A DNA stretch of 64,000 bases from Microbulbifer sp. VAAF005 (lineage in GTDB: Bacteria; Pseudomonadota; Gammaproteobacteria; Pseudomonadales; Cellvibrionaceae): contig NZ_CP120233.1 of the NCBI RefSeq assembly GCF_030012985.1, forward strand, positions 3,901,001 to 3,965,000, in the 5' to 3' direction. Shown here piece after piece: positions 25,912 through 35,243 of this stretch. Numbering within the stretch: the stretch's first letter is position 1; the number at the start of each line of letters is the position of its first letter. Both the position numbers and the translations under genes were made by a program. The notes below the pieces were generated by a model, which saw nothing but the letters and a program-made list of their open reading frames with translations, was not told the origin of the DNA and searched no databases.

Positions 25912-28494
25912 TTAAGTGTCAGTCCTGTCAGAGCATAATGTAGGGTATCTGGCGCGTATATCATCAAAACTTGCCAGAGTGCAAATAGGTTGAAAGCCAA
26001 TTGTTGTGAACCACACTGGAGCCATGCCTAGCTCCAAAGTCTTTCTTATGTAGGCTTTAGCGGAAAGCATATCGCCGCTGGCCATGTAAACCTGGGCGCG
26101 GCTGTAATTGACAAATAAGCCGTCTGGAGCGGTGTTATCCATCTTTAATAGTGTCTCAATGGCTTGCTCACCCTGGCCCAGCTCGGAGTAGGCCCTTGCC
26201 CGCAGTAACAATCCAAGCCAGTCCTCCTGCTTTTGTGCCAAGGTTAGGGCGCGCTGGGCAAACTCTTGTGATTGCAGCTGTCTATTTTCCAGGCGGGCAA
26301 TCTCTGCCAGCAGCAGATATACATGGGGATCGTTAAGGGCTCGTTCAGCAACATGACTCAGGCAGTTTTTTGTATCCTGCAGCTGCTGTTCGATGTAATA
26401 GGACAAGCAAAGGTTGAAGGTATCCCTGTCCCCTAAATGCTTTAAGCCTACCCTACTAAGAAGCCGGATAGACTCTTTGGGGCGGCCTGAATCCAATTCA
26501 TTGGCTGCGAGTAGGGAGATAGCATCAATATATTGATTGTTGAGACGGATAGCCTGTAAAAGGTAAGGCCTCGCTTTTTCCATTTGCCCCATCAGGGTCA
26601 GGGTCAGAGCCTTTTGGCGAAGATAAAGAGGGCTGGTACGAATGTTGAGAGCTTGGTTAATGACTTCCAGCGCACGGTTGTAATTCCCCCTTCGCTGGTG
26701 GGCTTTCGCGCGCAGGAAGTAGTAGAGAGCCTGATCAGGCAGTCGCAGCTTTAGTTTTGCAAGTAAGGCCTCTGTGAGCTCGGTATCTGCTAAGAAGATG
26801 GCAATACGTAATTTAGTGACCAGCACCGTTGGGTGGTTGGAAATCTTTGCGGGTATGTTTTTGAGAAGCCCTGTGAGACGGTCGCGTATTTTGGTATCCC
26901 GCGAGTGATATAGGTGGGTGGCTAATAGATCCGCTAACAGTTCATAGTAGGAGGGGAAGTAGGGGTTCCTTTTTAGCAGAGCCTCAACTTTGGTAATTGC
27001 CCCGGCAACATTGGCTTCATTATTGCGCTGTTCGAAGATCTCGAGGTATTGCTGGTAATCTTCAGGGCTAAGGTTGAACTGAGCTCCTTGACTTCCTGTA
27101 GGGTAGTTGGGGAGTAGGTAGTGCAGCTGTTGCAAGACGCGTGCGCGGCTCTCCAGCGGTGCATCCAGGTTCAGCATGGCGCTACGGTTGGCAGTTTCAG
27201 CGAACCCCTCAGTTTCTATGAGGGCAAATGAAGCTTCACAGGCGGTGGCTTCACAGTTTAGGGCAAATTGCAGCAGCAGCTGTGCGTTGAGCGCTTTCGC
27301 TTGCTCGCGTAAAGGCTTGCCTTTTAGTTGCTGGGACTCCGAATAGGGTACCAGTAGTAGTGCTGGTTGATCGGAAAGCCCCTGCTTGATGGAGCTGAGA
27401 AGGTTATTGGCTAGTAGCCTTTCCTCTCGGCTGCGCAGGTTAGATAAATCTGGCTCAATAATCGCAATGTACTTTGCTGAGGGTTCTTTACTTCCCCATA
27501 GAGAAAGTTCAGGAAAAACAGCGGCGGTTAAGCCGAGTAACATCGCACCGGATGCCAGGAGTATGCCGGCTAGAAGTTTGCGTCCTTTGTTTTTACGTCG
27601 ATGTTGTACATGAAAGTCTTCAGTGGTGATCGTGATGTCATGGTCATCGGCGGTTTCCTGGTCCGATATTAATTGACTCAATATCATATCCAAGTCGGTG
27701 GCTACAACGGCAGCACTGACAGGGCGTTTGTCCGGGCTTTTGGCCAGCAGTTTATCCAGTAATTTGCAAAGCGCCGTAGGAAGTCCGGGGTTTATGGTCC
27801 CTGCGGGTGGGTGCGGGTTGTTGATGATCCGATCGATAATAACGTATGGGCTTCCATGCTTGCCGAAGGGAGGCTGATCACAAAGTAAGTGGTAGGCGAG
27901 CATTCCCAGGGCAAATAAGTCACAGCGGTTATCCAGCTTCTCACCGAGGGCCTGCTCCGGGGACATTGCATACCAGCTTCCGGCTATATGCTGCTCGCGA
28001 GTGATTTCTTTCGTCTCCTGCCAGTTCCGGGCAATACCAAAATCAGCGATTTTTGCGATGTTATTGCTGTCAATAAGGATGTTGTCAGCTTTCAAGTCGC
28101 GGTGAATAATTCCGGCAGCATGGGCACGCGCAAGACCGGCAGTGATTTGCTTGAGTAGCTGGATTTTCTGGCGGAGGCTGGGGTTAAACTCCCGTGCCCA
28201 ATAGGTGAGTGGGCGGCCATCAACATACTCCATAACCAGGGCTACATCGTTCTGCTCCTCAACAACATCATAAATTTGTACGATATGGTTGTGGTTTAGT
28301 TGTGCGAGCAGTAATGCTTCCTGGCGAATTCGCCGTGAGGCAGATTCGTCTTCAGGGTTGTTGAGCAATCGCTTTATAGCGACCTCTCGGTTAAGTCGCT
28401 CATCTTTGGCGAGGTACACAACTCCCATTCCCCCGGCTCCAAGCTGCCTGATGATCTTGTACCGGCCGATATAAGAGGGTGGTTGCGCTGACAT
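25912..28494 (-). CDS. Membrane Ser/Thr protein kinase with TPR C-terminus (paralogue 2)
   Basis: An 860-residue kinase with the same plan as its neighbour: N-terminal PknB-like domain with GAGGMGVVYLAKDERL, VAIKRL, HRDLKADN, DFGIAR and MSPEQALG; a membrane helix near 320 (LLAGILLASGAMLLGL); and a TPR-rich tail thought to be periplasmic. Two similar kinases in a row suggest an old tandem duplication. The TPR tails diverge more than the kinase domains, which would allow different partners or signals. The FHA protein gene lies 106 bp upstream on the same strand. Confidence 0.9.
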   Translation of the reverse strand: MSAQPPSYIGRYKIIRQLGAGGMGVVYLAKDERLNREVAIKRLLNNPEDESASRRIRQEALLLAQLNHNHIVQIYDVVEEQNDVALVMEYVDGRPLTYWAREFNPSLRQKIQLLKQITAGLARAHAAGIIHRDLKADNILIDSNNIAKIADFGIARNWQETKEITREQHIAGSWYAMSPEQALGEKLDNRCDLFALGMLAYHLLCDQPPFGKHGSPYVIIDRIINNPHPPAGTINPGLPTALCKLLDKLLAKSPDKRPVSAAVVATDLDMILSQLISDQETADDHDITITTEDFHVQHRRKNKGRKLLAGILLASGAMLLGLTAAVFPELSLWGSKEPSAKYIAIIEPDLSNLRSREERLLANNLLSSIKQGLSDQPALLLVPYSESQQLKGKPLREQAKALNAQLLLQFALNCEATACEASFALIETEGFAETANRSAMLNLDAPLESRARVLQQLHYLLPNYPTGSQGAQFNLSPEDYQQYLEIFEQRNNEANVAGAITKVEALLKRNPYFPSYYELLADLLATHLYHSRDTKIRDRLTGLLKNIPAKISNHPTVLVTKLRIAIFLADTELTEALLAKLKLRLPDQALYYFLRAKAHQRRGNYNRALEVINQALNIRTSPLYLRQKALTLTLMGQMEKARPYLLQAIRLNNQYIDAISLLAANELDSGRPKESIRLLSRVGLKHLGDRDTFNLCLSYYIEQQLQDTKNCLSHVAERALNDPHVYLLLAEIARLENRQLQSQEFAQRALTLAQKQEDWLGLLLRARAYSELGQGEQAIETLLKMDNTAPDGLFVNYSRAQVYMASGDMLSAKAYIRKTLELGMAPVWFTTIGFQPICTLASFDDIRARYPTLCSDRTDT

Positions 28495-28600
28495 TGTAAT
28501 TCTTGCCGAGGGATAAGAGATTCAGCTCCGCCACCCTGGCAAATAATTACTGAATAGATAATAAGGGGCTTAGCCTTAAGCCCCCTTTCTGGAGATGAAG

Positions 28601-29575
28601 CTATACCGTTTCCGGCTCTGCTTTTGCCTCGAGTTGGTTGCCTTTATAAATTTCGAATTGCGGGCAACCAATACGGATTTCCCAGGATCGGCGCTCTACC
28701 AGGCTCGATGTATCCACTGCATCAGGTAGGGATTCAGAGATTTGTTTGCGGGCGCGGAAAATTTGGGTGTTTAAGTGGTTAACAGTGATACCCAGCTCGT
28801 GAGTGGCTACCTGAATAGAAACCCAGCCCTGGGAGTCAGTGTCCATGCCGCTCTGCATATCTTTGTGGCGGGCACGAGCAAGGTACAACAAGAGATAGTT
28901 GTGGATTCTTGCTGGTAAGGATTGCTTCATGCCTTCCCGCTGAAGTTGTAACTGCACATGCTCTTCGTGGGAACTCACAGAGAACTTCAGCTCAAAGTCG
29001 ATAATAGACAGTTGTTGCAGTGACAACTCTTTCGTTGCCCCTTGGTTGTCCGCCAGGAAGAGCTGCCAGCTATGCAGGCCGCAATCGATACGATCGCCAT
29101 GATTTACCAGGATCTTATCGCCGTCCTCAGCAGATGGGCCGGTGAACTCGTACAACCACTGTCCTGTTAGGGGGCTGTACTGAAGACTGGCGAGAGGCTC
29201 ATTTTCGTCGGGCAGCAGGTGGTATTGTTCCAGCGGTTGTGCCTCGCCGGAGTGAATATCGATCAGCAAATTCTCGGGAGCGTCGAGGTTTTCGACGATC
29301 CAGGCTGGGTTATTAGCCCGGCCAAAAGCGATTTTGTCACCGGTCTGGAGTGGGTAGCTCTTAGCGGGCACCAGCTGCTGGCCATTTAGCCAGGTACCAT
29401 TGCGACTCAAGTCGCGAATATTCCAATGAGTACCGGTCCACTGCACTGCGGCATGGATGCCCGATATCTCAGCACTTGTGATTCTTGTGTCTACTGCACC
29501 CTGCCGGCGCCCAATGGTGTGGTGTGCCATTAAGTAAACTGGTTGTTCCCTATCTGGATGCTGTAAGCAAGCCAT
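28601..29575 (-). CDS. FHA domain protein with C-terminal winged-helix-like domain
   Basis: A 324-residue protein. Residues about 15-95 form an FHA domain (HHTIGRRQGAVDTRI, SGIHAAVQW, IRDLSRNGTWLNG), the phosphothreonine-binding module. The C-terminal part (about 215-310; SLPARIHNYLLLYLARAR, WVSIQVATHELGITVNHLNTQIFRAR) looks like a winged-helix DNA-binding or effector domain. ATG 29575 is preferred to an upstream frame start since GGGTAGGAAT precedes it. First gene of an FHA-kinase-kinase group, so it is a natural candidate for substrate and output of the kinases. The DNA target is unknown. Confidence 0.82.
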   Translation of the reverse strand: MACLQHPDREQPVYLMAHHTIGRRQGAVDTRITSAEISGIHAAVQWTGTHWNIRDLSRNGTWLNGQQLVPAKSYPLQTGDKIAFGRANNPAWIVENLDAPENLLIDIHSGEAQPLEQYHLLPDENEPLASLQYSPLTGQWLYEFTGPSAEDGDKILVNHGDRIDCGLHSWQLFLADNQGATKELSLQQLSIIDFELKFSVSSHEEHVQLQLQREGMKQSLPARIHNYLLLYLARARHKDMQSGMDTDSQGWVSIQVATHELGITVNHLNTQIFRARKQISESLPDAVDTSSLVERRSWEIRIGCPQFEIYKGNQLEAKAEPETV

Positions 29576-29726
29576 ATTCCTACCCTTCTGCCGTGGCCAA
29601 CTCAAGTTGTGGCCTGATTGCGACAAAGCTCATTCATACTGGTGGATGCCCGCTGTGCTTGTCCTGCGAATACCTCAGCAGTACGGAGTCTTGGCTTACC
29701 ATCTGCGGCGATTATTTCCCTTGAGC

Positions 29727-29773
29727 TGAGACACTACTTGTTGTGATTGGCGCTGCTCTGCGCCGCTGTCTCA
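29727..29773. repeat. Nested inverted repeat
   Basis: TGAGACA (29727-29733) pairs with TGTCTCA (29767-29773); inside it GGCGC (29749-29753) pairs with GCGCC (29760-29764). No T-tract follows, so a terminator is less likely than an operator or RNA structure. Confidence 0.5.
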
Positions 29774-29846
29774 CTGATAGTCTCGGAGAGGATTGCCCCA
29801 GTTCTGAATGATTTAGTCACTACGATTTTTGGAAATTGTTCTATTT

Positions 29847-29884
29847 TTGCGCTCCCTTGATAATTGTCTCTAGAGGGAGTGCAA
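29847..29884. repeat. 11-bp inverted repeat upstream of the permease
   Basis: TTGCGCTCCCT (29847-29857) and AGGGAGTGCAA (29874-29884), one G-T wobble, 16-nt spacer. May be an operator or folded leader. Confidence 0.45.
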
Positions 29885-30272
29885 TAATTGTCAGTAATTG
29901 CTTCCATTTTCGCTGAAAAGTTGTGCCGCCGTCAAAAATCTTAAAGACCTTTTCGTACTTTTACTTGTGACTTGGTTAATGTTCTCCAAATACACGGCTG
30001 CACACTAGTTTAATGGATACTTGCCTGTATCTTTGTCGACCGGATCTTCTTTAATCGATGGCTACACAATATATTTCACAGTTGTGCGCCAGTGCTAGCG
30101 GCATTACTGCTAATTTGGTAAATGGATACCACTTTTACTGTTATTGAAAATAAGTCTCAATTGTAAAAGAGAATATATATTATTAACTGTTAAATTTGGC
30201 ACTTATGACGGCTTGTATGTCATTGTTGAAAAGGTTGATTTGAAGTAGCTGCTTTGGCGCGTTATTAATCAA

Positions 30273-31685
30273 ATGCACTTAGGTGACACTTTGCAGCTAA
30301 AGAATGAAAATTTAGCGGTGGTGAAGCCCGAAGCAAAACGCTGGGGCACTCTGACGATCTTTAACCTTTGGGCCAACGCTGCACAAAGTCTCGCTGGCTA
30401 TACCCTGGCGGCAACTCTATTCCTCGGTCCCAATACGAATGCTTGGCTGGTTCTCGCTGGGATCGCTATTGCAGCAATTTTAATTATCATCTTATTAAAT
30501 TTAATCGGTGAACCGAGTGTTAAATACGGTATACCGTTTCCTGTATTGGCCAGGGCGAGTATGGGGATCCGAGGTGCTAACGTCCCTGCGTTGCTTCGGG
30601 GGAGCGTGGCAATATTTTGGTACGGTGCGCAGACTTGGTTTGCTGCCCATGCCATGTCTTTGTTACTGAGAGAGTGGTGGCCACAAGCTGTCGGAGGGCA
30701 GTGGCTGGCAATGGACCGGATCGATTGGGCTTCCCTCGTACTTGTCTCCTTATTTCAGGCTCTTCTATTTTTCAAAGGTATCAATACGATCCGTTGGTTT
30801 ATCAACCTGGCTGCGCCATGTGTCTATGGAGTGATGCTCGCGCTGTTGTGGATGCTAGTGGTTCGAAGTGACGGACAGTTTGTATTTGCAGTTGCTACTT
30901 TCTTTGATCGGTCTATAGCATCCTGGGGCGATGGCTTGGTCCAGCTCATCAAAGTCACAGGTACTATGTTGGCTCTCTATGCGCCGATAATCCTAAGTTA
31001 CGGAGATTTTGCTCGTTTCTGTAAGAACGAGTCTGTTATGCGAAGGGGGAATTGGCTGGGAATCACTATAAACATGACTGGCTTTGCGATAATTGTTCTG
31101 TTCACCACTATCGCCGCCCAGTCAGTTTTCCACCAGAACTTGGCAAACCCCACTGATATCGTGCAGAAGCTTGGGAATCTGGAGCTGTCATTGATCGCCG
31201 CGGTTGTTTTTTTTACAGCAACGGCCGGTATCAATGTGGTGGCGAACTTTGTGGCTCCAGTTAACGATATTTCAAATTTTCTGCCAAAGTACCTGGGGTT
31301 TCGCAGGGCGGCATTGATAACGCTGTTTCTGGCCTTTCTGATTAGTGCTTTGTGGCCCGCTGTTATCAAACAAATCGGTTTAGTGGCGTTCGTAAACTGG
31401 GTGGGGGTTTTTCTGGCGCCTGCCTACGGTGTCATATTGTCTCACTACTACTTAGTAGAGAAGCACCAGATGGATGTAGGGCAGTTGTATTACAGCGAAA
31501 GTGATGGGCGTTATTACTATTTCTGTGGCTGGAACCCGCGAGCACTGCTGACTTTATTGGGGACATGTATTGTCATCACAATGCTAGCTTTTTTCTTACC
31601 GAAAGGGTTGATGGCAGGCGTCGACTGGCTATTGGCTGCGGCTGCTGCTTGCGTAGTTTATTGGAGTGTTGCGAAGCGCAGTTAG
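30273..31685 (+). CDS. NCS1-family cytosine/allantoin/hydantoin-type permease
   Basis: A 470-residue protein with about 12 membrane helices. NCS1 landmarks are clear: WANAAQSLAGYTLAATLFLG in helix 1, the FPVLARASMGIRGANVPALLRG stretch, and FWYGAQTWFAA in helix 3. Such proteins import nucleobases, allantoin, hydantoins or related compounds with Na+ or H+. Adjacent genes give no catabolic clue, so the substrate is open. ATG 30273 has no good Shine-Dalgarno and other starts are not obvious. Confidence 0.88.
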   Translation: MHLGDTLQLKNENLAVVKPEAKRWGTLTIFNLWANAAQSLAGYTLAATLFLGPNTNAWLVLAGIAIAAILIIILLNLIGEPSVKYGIPFPVLARASMGIRGANVPALLRGSVAIFWYGAQTWFAAHAMSLLLREWWPQAVGGQWLAMDRIDWASLVLVSLFQALLFFKGINTIRWFINLAAPCVYGVMLALLWMLVVRSDGQFVFAVATFFDRSIASWGDGLVQLIKVTGTMLALYAPIILSYGDFARFCKNESVMRRGNWLGITINMTGFAIIVLFTTIAAQSVFHQNLANPTDIVQKLGNLELSLIAAVVFFTATAGINVVANFVAPVNDISNFLPKYLGFRRAALITLFLAFLISALWPAVIKQIGLVAFVNWVGVFLAPAYGVILSHYYLVEKHQMDVGQLYYSESDGRYYYFCGWNPRALLTLLGTCIVITMLAFFLPKGLMAGVDWLLAAAAACVVYWSVAKRS

Positions 31686-31733
31686 GGGGAGCCCGGAGGT
31701 ATTTCCGGGCTCAGGGGGCGTACTTTTTTGTTG

Positions 31734-32297
31734 TTAGATACGGATACCTTCGATATCCAGGATCATCTCAACTTTCTGGGAGGCTGGGCCTAGGGATTTG
31801 ATACCGAATTCTTTCAGCTCGAACTCAGTGGTTCCACTGAAGCCCTGGCGGTAGCCACCCCAAGGGTCTTTACCGCCACCGATATTGGTAACGTCAATTG
31901 TGATTGGCTTAGTGATACCGCGGAGGGTCAGTTCGCCATTTAGACGGGCTTTGCCGTCTTCCAAAGGTTCAAAGCTAGTGCTCTTAAAAGTAGCAGTGGG
32001 GAATTTGGCAGCGTCGAGGAAGTCATCGCTGCGCAGGTGCTTGTCGCGCTCAGCGTGATTGCTATTGAGGCTGGTTACATCGATGTCGACATTGATAGAA
32101 GATTTTTCCGGCTGCTTTTCATCGTAAAAGAAGGAGCCGTTGAAGTCATCGAAACGGCCGTATAGCCAGCTGTATCCAAGGTGCTTGATACGAAACTGCA
32201 CAAAAGCGTGAGCCCCTTTGGTGTCGATTTTGTATTCCGCTGCTTGAGCTACAGTCCCCATCAGAGCTGCAATAAGAAATACAGAGAGCTTCTTCAT
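31734..32297 (-). CDS. yceI: YceI-family periplasmic lipid-binding protein
   Basis: A 187-residue protein with signal peptide (MKKLSVFLIAALMGTVAQAA) and the lipocalin-like YceI fold: YKIDTKGAHAFVQFRIKHLGYSWLYGRFDDFNG, then VDIDVTSLNSNHAERDKHLRSDDFLD. YceI proteins bind polyisoprenoids such as ubiquinone or its precursors. It follows the cytochrome b561 gene by 12 bp and is very likely cotranscribed with it, a common pairing. Confidence 0.94.
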   Translation of the reverse strand: MKKLSVFLIAALMGTVAQAAEYKIDTKGAHAFVQFRIKHLGYSWLYGRFDDFNGSFFYDEKQPEKSSINVDIDVTSLNSNHAERDKHLRSDDFLDAAKFPTATFKSTSFEPLEDGKARLNGELTLRGITKPITIDVTNIGGGKDPWGGYRQGFSGTTEFELKEFGIKSLGPASQKVEMILDIEGIRI

Positions 32298-32309
32298 GTC
32301 ATTTTTTCC

Positions 32310-32915
32310 TTATTTGGTGGTTGAGAGTGTTGTTTGTACGTGTGAGTGATTGTCTGTAGAACTTTTTACACGGATGCCGATGATTCTGCGCAGTGTGCCG
32401 TCACGGTCAATAAAGTGGTGCTTGAGGGCTGCCAAGACATGTGCTGCTACGAGTCCAGTCAGGCCCCAGGCAAGGATTTCGTGGATAGATCCCGCAATGT
32501 CTTCCTGATTGGGAATTCCTTGTAAGGTTGCAGGGATGCTCACTATGCCGAAGACATCGATAGGGCGGCCATCGGCGGTAGAAATCAGATAGCCGGAAAC
32601 CATGATTGCCAGTAGTAACAGGTAAATCAGTCCATGAGTGGCGGTGGCGGCAAATTTCTGCCAGTTGGGAGTTTGGGGGGTGCTCGCCGGAGATGGGTTG
32701 GCAAAGCGCCAAGCCAGCCTGAAGAGTAGAAACACAAGCAGGATGATGCCTACCCCTTTGTGAATTTCAGGGGCTCGTTGATACCATGGATCGTAGTAGG
32801 ATAGCTGGCGCATCCACCAACCGAGAATAAAAGTCCCTATGATCGCAGGGGCCATTATCCAATGGAGGACGATGGCTACCCAGCCGTAGCTGGAGGAGCT
32901 GTTTTTGGCCTGCAC
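32310..32915 (-). CDS. Cytochrome b561
   Basis: A 201-residue inner-membrane di-haem cytochrome with four helices. Histidines for haem ligation are placed as in the family: VLHWIMAPAI (helix 1), EIHKGVGIILL (helix 2), ATHGLIYLLLLAIMVSGY (helix 3) and IHEILAWGLTGLVAAHVLAALKHHF (helix 4). Such proteins move electrons between quinol and periplasmic acceptors; the pairing with YceI suggests a quinone-related function. Confidence 0.93.
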   Translation of the reverse strand: MQAKNSSSSYGWVAIVLHWIMAPAIIGTFILGWWMRQLSYYDPWYQRAPEIHKGVGIILLVFLLFRLAWRFANPSPASTPQTPNWQKFAATATHGLIYLLLLAIMVSGYLISTADGRPIDVFGIVSIPATLQGIPNQEDIAGSIHEILAWGLTGLVAAHVLAALKHHFIDRDGTLRRIIGIRVKSSTDNHSHVQTTLSTTK

Positions 32916-33049
32916 TTCTCTCTCCTATTGGTAGTACGTCACACTTAGATTTGCTAAGTGCCACTAGGGTACAGCCTTTGGGCTCTACCACCAATGGGGA
33001 GTTCATGAGTATGGGAAAGGAGTCAAAGGTGTTAGTAGGTAATGCCGCG

Positions 33050-33718
33050 CTATATCGAGCGCCCCGGAGAGCTTTCGCGCTCGGCCGCCTGAAGGATGCG
33101 CTCACAAGATAGCCGATCAAGCGCGGAAGAGCGCTGTGCCAGTTGGTCCGCCAGCCAGCTGGTGGAGTGCTCTTCATCCCCAAGGGCTAGTTGTTCCAGC
33201 TGCCAGATAACATTCAGTAGGGTCTCACGCTCAAACCCGGTCTCAACCGCCTGGCTGGTAAACAGATGGGGTTCCAGTTGTTCCAAATCGTTGCGCTTGA
33301 GCACTAACTCCGCATAGGTAGGGTACCAGCGGCTGCTAAACGGTTCTGGCCGCTGGTGGTAGTCGAAGGTGATTCGCAGCCGGTTTCCGTCGGCATCTTC
33401 CAGAAGCGGGGTGTCATGTTCGTAGGCGGGCAGCGCTGGATTGTTCCGCAAGATATCCACGATGGCGTGCCAGTCACTGGCATTTTCGTAACAGAGCCGG
33501 ACGGGCTCTACCAGTTCACGGGTCCCCCTGTGATCTTCCAAGGACAGTTTTTGGCCTGGACGGTACCAGTACAGGTTAAGAAGCTGCTCATCGGCCAGGT
33601 CTGCAAGATGTGCACTGGTTAGTGGCTCTTCAGACAATGCACTCAGGTGGTCAACGGCCTGCTGTACGCTGAGCCATTGCTTGCGGTGGAAGTGTTGCTT
33701 ATTACCTGTAATTCCCAT
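33050..33718 (-). CDS. Hypothetical protein
   Basis: A 222-residue acidic protein without signal peptide or membrane helix and without a domain I recognise. It has features of a soluble protein (RLRITFDYHQRPEPFSSRWYPTYAELVL). ATG 33718 is preferred because GGGAGA precedes it by six bases. It lies 134 bp upstream of the cytochrome b561 gene on the same strand. Confidence 0.7.
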   Translation of the reverse strand: MGITGNKQHFHRKQWLSVQQAVDHLSALSEEPLTSAHLADLADEQLLNLYWYRPGQKLSLEDHRGTRELVEPVRLCYENASDWHAIVDILRNNPALPAYEHDTPLLEDADGNRLRITFDYHQRPEPFSSRWYPTYAELVLKRNDLEQLEPHLFTSQAVETGFERETLLNVIWQLEQLALGDEEHSTSWLADQLAQRSSALDRLSCERILQAAERESSPGRSI

Positions 33719-33885
33719 TCTATTCTCCCGGCGCAATTCTACGACCTGGAGCCCCAAGTTTAGCAGGATGCAATGCTGCTCCAGTTACTATCGTGCCTTT
33801 GCGGCGTGGGAAGATAAAAGTTACTAATTCATGGTTATAGAAAGGGTACAATGGCGCCTTTTCATATCCAGGACATACTGAAAAA

Positions 33886-33954
33886 ATGAGGCCGCTCACC
33901 GGGCTGCTGTCACTGGTTTTATCCGTGCAGTTTGCGCTGATGTATCGCCGATAG
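33886..33954 (+). CDS. Possible 22-residue hydrophobic peptide
   Basis: Reads MRPLTGLLSLVLSVQFALMYRR and stops. A basic start, hydrophobic core and basic end could suit a small membrane peptide or a leader peptide. The Shine-Dalgarno is weak, so this is speculative. Confidence 0.25.
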   Translation: MRPLTGLLSLVLSVQFALMYRR

Positions 33955-33989
33955 ATTCAGACTATTCAGTCAAAAAATATGGGGTTGAA

Positions 33990-34052
33990 ATGCGTGTTAC
34001 TCTCCCAGAGTTGCAGCGGTTTGATATTGCCTCTGGCGCGGCTAAAGCCTAG
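33990..34052 (+). CDS. Possible 20-residue peptide
   Basis: Reads MRVTLPELQRFDIASGAAKA; GGGG lies five bases before the ATG. Too short to test by sequence alone. Confidence 0.25.
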   Translation: MRVTLPELQRFDIASGAAKA

Positions 34053-34288
34053 GCGCTCGGCGCATGAATTTATTGTAGTGGAGCAGTTTCCCATGAGCCA
34101 TAAATATACACAGCCATGTTAATTGCGATAGGCAGCCTGTAGCCCGGATTATGTAAATACACTGATGAGAGCAGAGTCCGCTTAGTTTTTGATAAGTGGA
34201 TTTCAAGATATTAAAAAAGAAACGGGTAACCTGTGAATATGGCGTGACAGCCTGACCTGTAAGCCCGGAAAATTAAAAGAGCCTTTAG

Positions 34289-35191
34289 ATGTTTAACTTT
34301 CTCCCCTCGTTTTTACTGTTGGTCATATCTTCGGTGTTGCTGGCCATTAGCACATTGGTTTGTGCAGCCCCCATACTCTTGTTTTCAGTTTTTAGGTTTA
34401 TTCTCCCTTTTGCCTTTCTGCAAAAACTTTTCATGGGTTTTTTTATTTCTTGGGCAGAAATGTGGATAACCCTAAATAAAGGCTGGATGAAGCTAACCCA
34501 AAGAGCCCAGGTGGATGTACAGGGGATAGAGCATCTCGATCAACATGGATGGTATCTGGTCACAGCGAACCATCAAAGCTGGGTTGATATCTTTATTATG
34601 CAGTCGATTTTTAATCGAAGAATTCCATTCCTGAAATTTTTTGTGAAGCAAGAGTTGATCAAAGTTCCTGTGATTGGAATGTGCTGGTGGGCACTCGACT
34701 TTCCATTTATGAAGCGTTACAGCAAAGAATTTTTGAAAAAACATCCAGAGATGCGCGGTAAGGATCTTGAAGCGACGAAAAAATCTTGCGAAAAGTTTAA
34801 ACTAATGCCCACCAGTATTATGAACTTCCTTGAAGGAACAAGGTTTAGCAAAGAGAAGCATCAAAGACAGCAATCGCCTTTCAAACATCTTCTAAAGCCC
34901 AAGTCCGGAGGGATTGCTTTTGCAATGCACTGTATGGGTGAGCAGTTGAACCAGCTACTGAATGTCACCATTGTTTACCCTGATGGTATACCTACTTTTA
35001 AAGATTTCCTTTCTGGTAAGTTAAAGAAAGTGATTGTTCGTATTGAGAAAGTCCAGTTGCCCAGCCGATTTTTTGAGAGAGACTACGCAACCGATCAGGA
35101 GTTTCGGGTGGAGTTTAATCAGTGGGTAAATGAGTTATGGACTGAAAAGGATGCCCTGATTGATAAACTTTTAACAGAAAGCAGGGCTTAA
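34289..35191 (+). CDS. PlsC-family acyltransferase (YihG-like)
   Basis: A 300-residue inner-membrane protein with an N-terminal hydrophobic segment (about 1-60). The acyltransferase motif I is NHQSWVD, and motif III FLEGTR is close to the FPEGT of family members. It transfers an acyl chain to lysophosphatidate or a related acceptor during phospholipid synthesis or remodelling; the long N-terminus and length resemble YihG/YgiH-like proteins more than the essential PlsC. Codons are AT-richer than its neighbours. It is followed by a hairpin terminator. Confidence 0.88.
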   Translation: MFNFLPSFLLLVISSVLLAISTLVCAAPILLFSVFRFILPFAFLQKLFMGFFISWAEMWITLNKGWMKLTQRAQVDVQGIEHLDQHGWYLVTANHQSWVDIFIMQSIFNRRIPFLKFFVKQELIKVPVIGMCWWALDFPFMKRYSKEFLKKHPEMRGKDLEATKKSCEKFKLMPTSIMNFLEGTRFSKEKHQRQQSPFKHLLKPKSGGIAFAMHCMGEQLNQLLNVTIVYPDGIPTFKDFLSGKLKKVIVRIEKVQLPSRFFERDYATDQEFRVEFNQWVNELWTEKDALIDKLLTESRA

Positions 35192-35200
35192 GTGGGGTTC

Positions 35201-35230
35201 GTAGAGAGGTTCACTCGTGAGCCTCTCTAC
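35201..35230. terminator. Bidirectional hairpin after the acyltransferase gene
   Basis: GTAGAGAGGTTCAC / GTGAGCCTCTCTAC, 14-bp stem with one wobble, tiny loop, between convergent genes; no strong T-tract. Confidence 0.65.
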
Positions 35231-35243
35231 TGGCCGAACGTTA

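Larger units (their letters stand above)
29576..30272. other. Long intergenic region upstream of the FHA gene and the NCS1 permease
   Basis: Divergent promoter region without a gene. It holds two inverted repeats: TGAGACA...TGTCTCA with an inner GGCGC/GCGCC (29727-29773) and TTGCGCTCCCT/AGGGAGTGCAA (29847-29884). The right half (about 29900-30260) is AT-rich and shows no clear Shine-Dalgarno before the permease ATG. No purine riboswitch was recognised. Confidence 0.5.
33719..34288. other. Intergenic region with two short candidate reading frames
   Basis: No gene of recognisable kind. A possible -10 (TACAAT, 33848-33853) precedes two short frames: 33886-33954 and 33990-34052. The remaining DNA to the acyltransferase shows nothing else. 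Confidence 0.4.
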
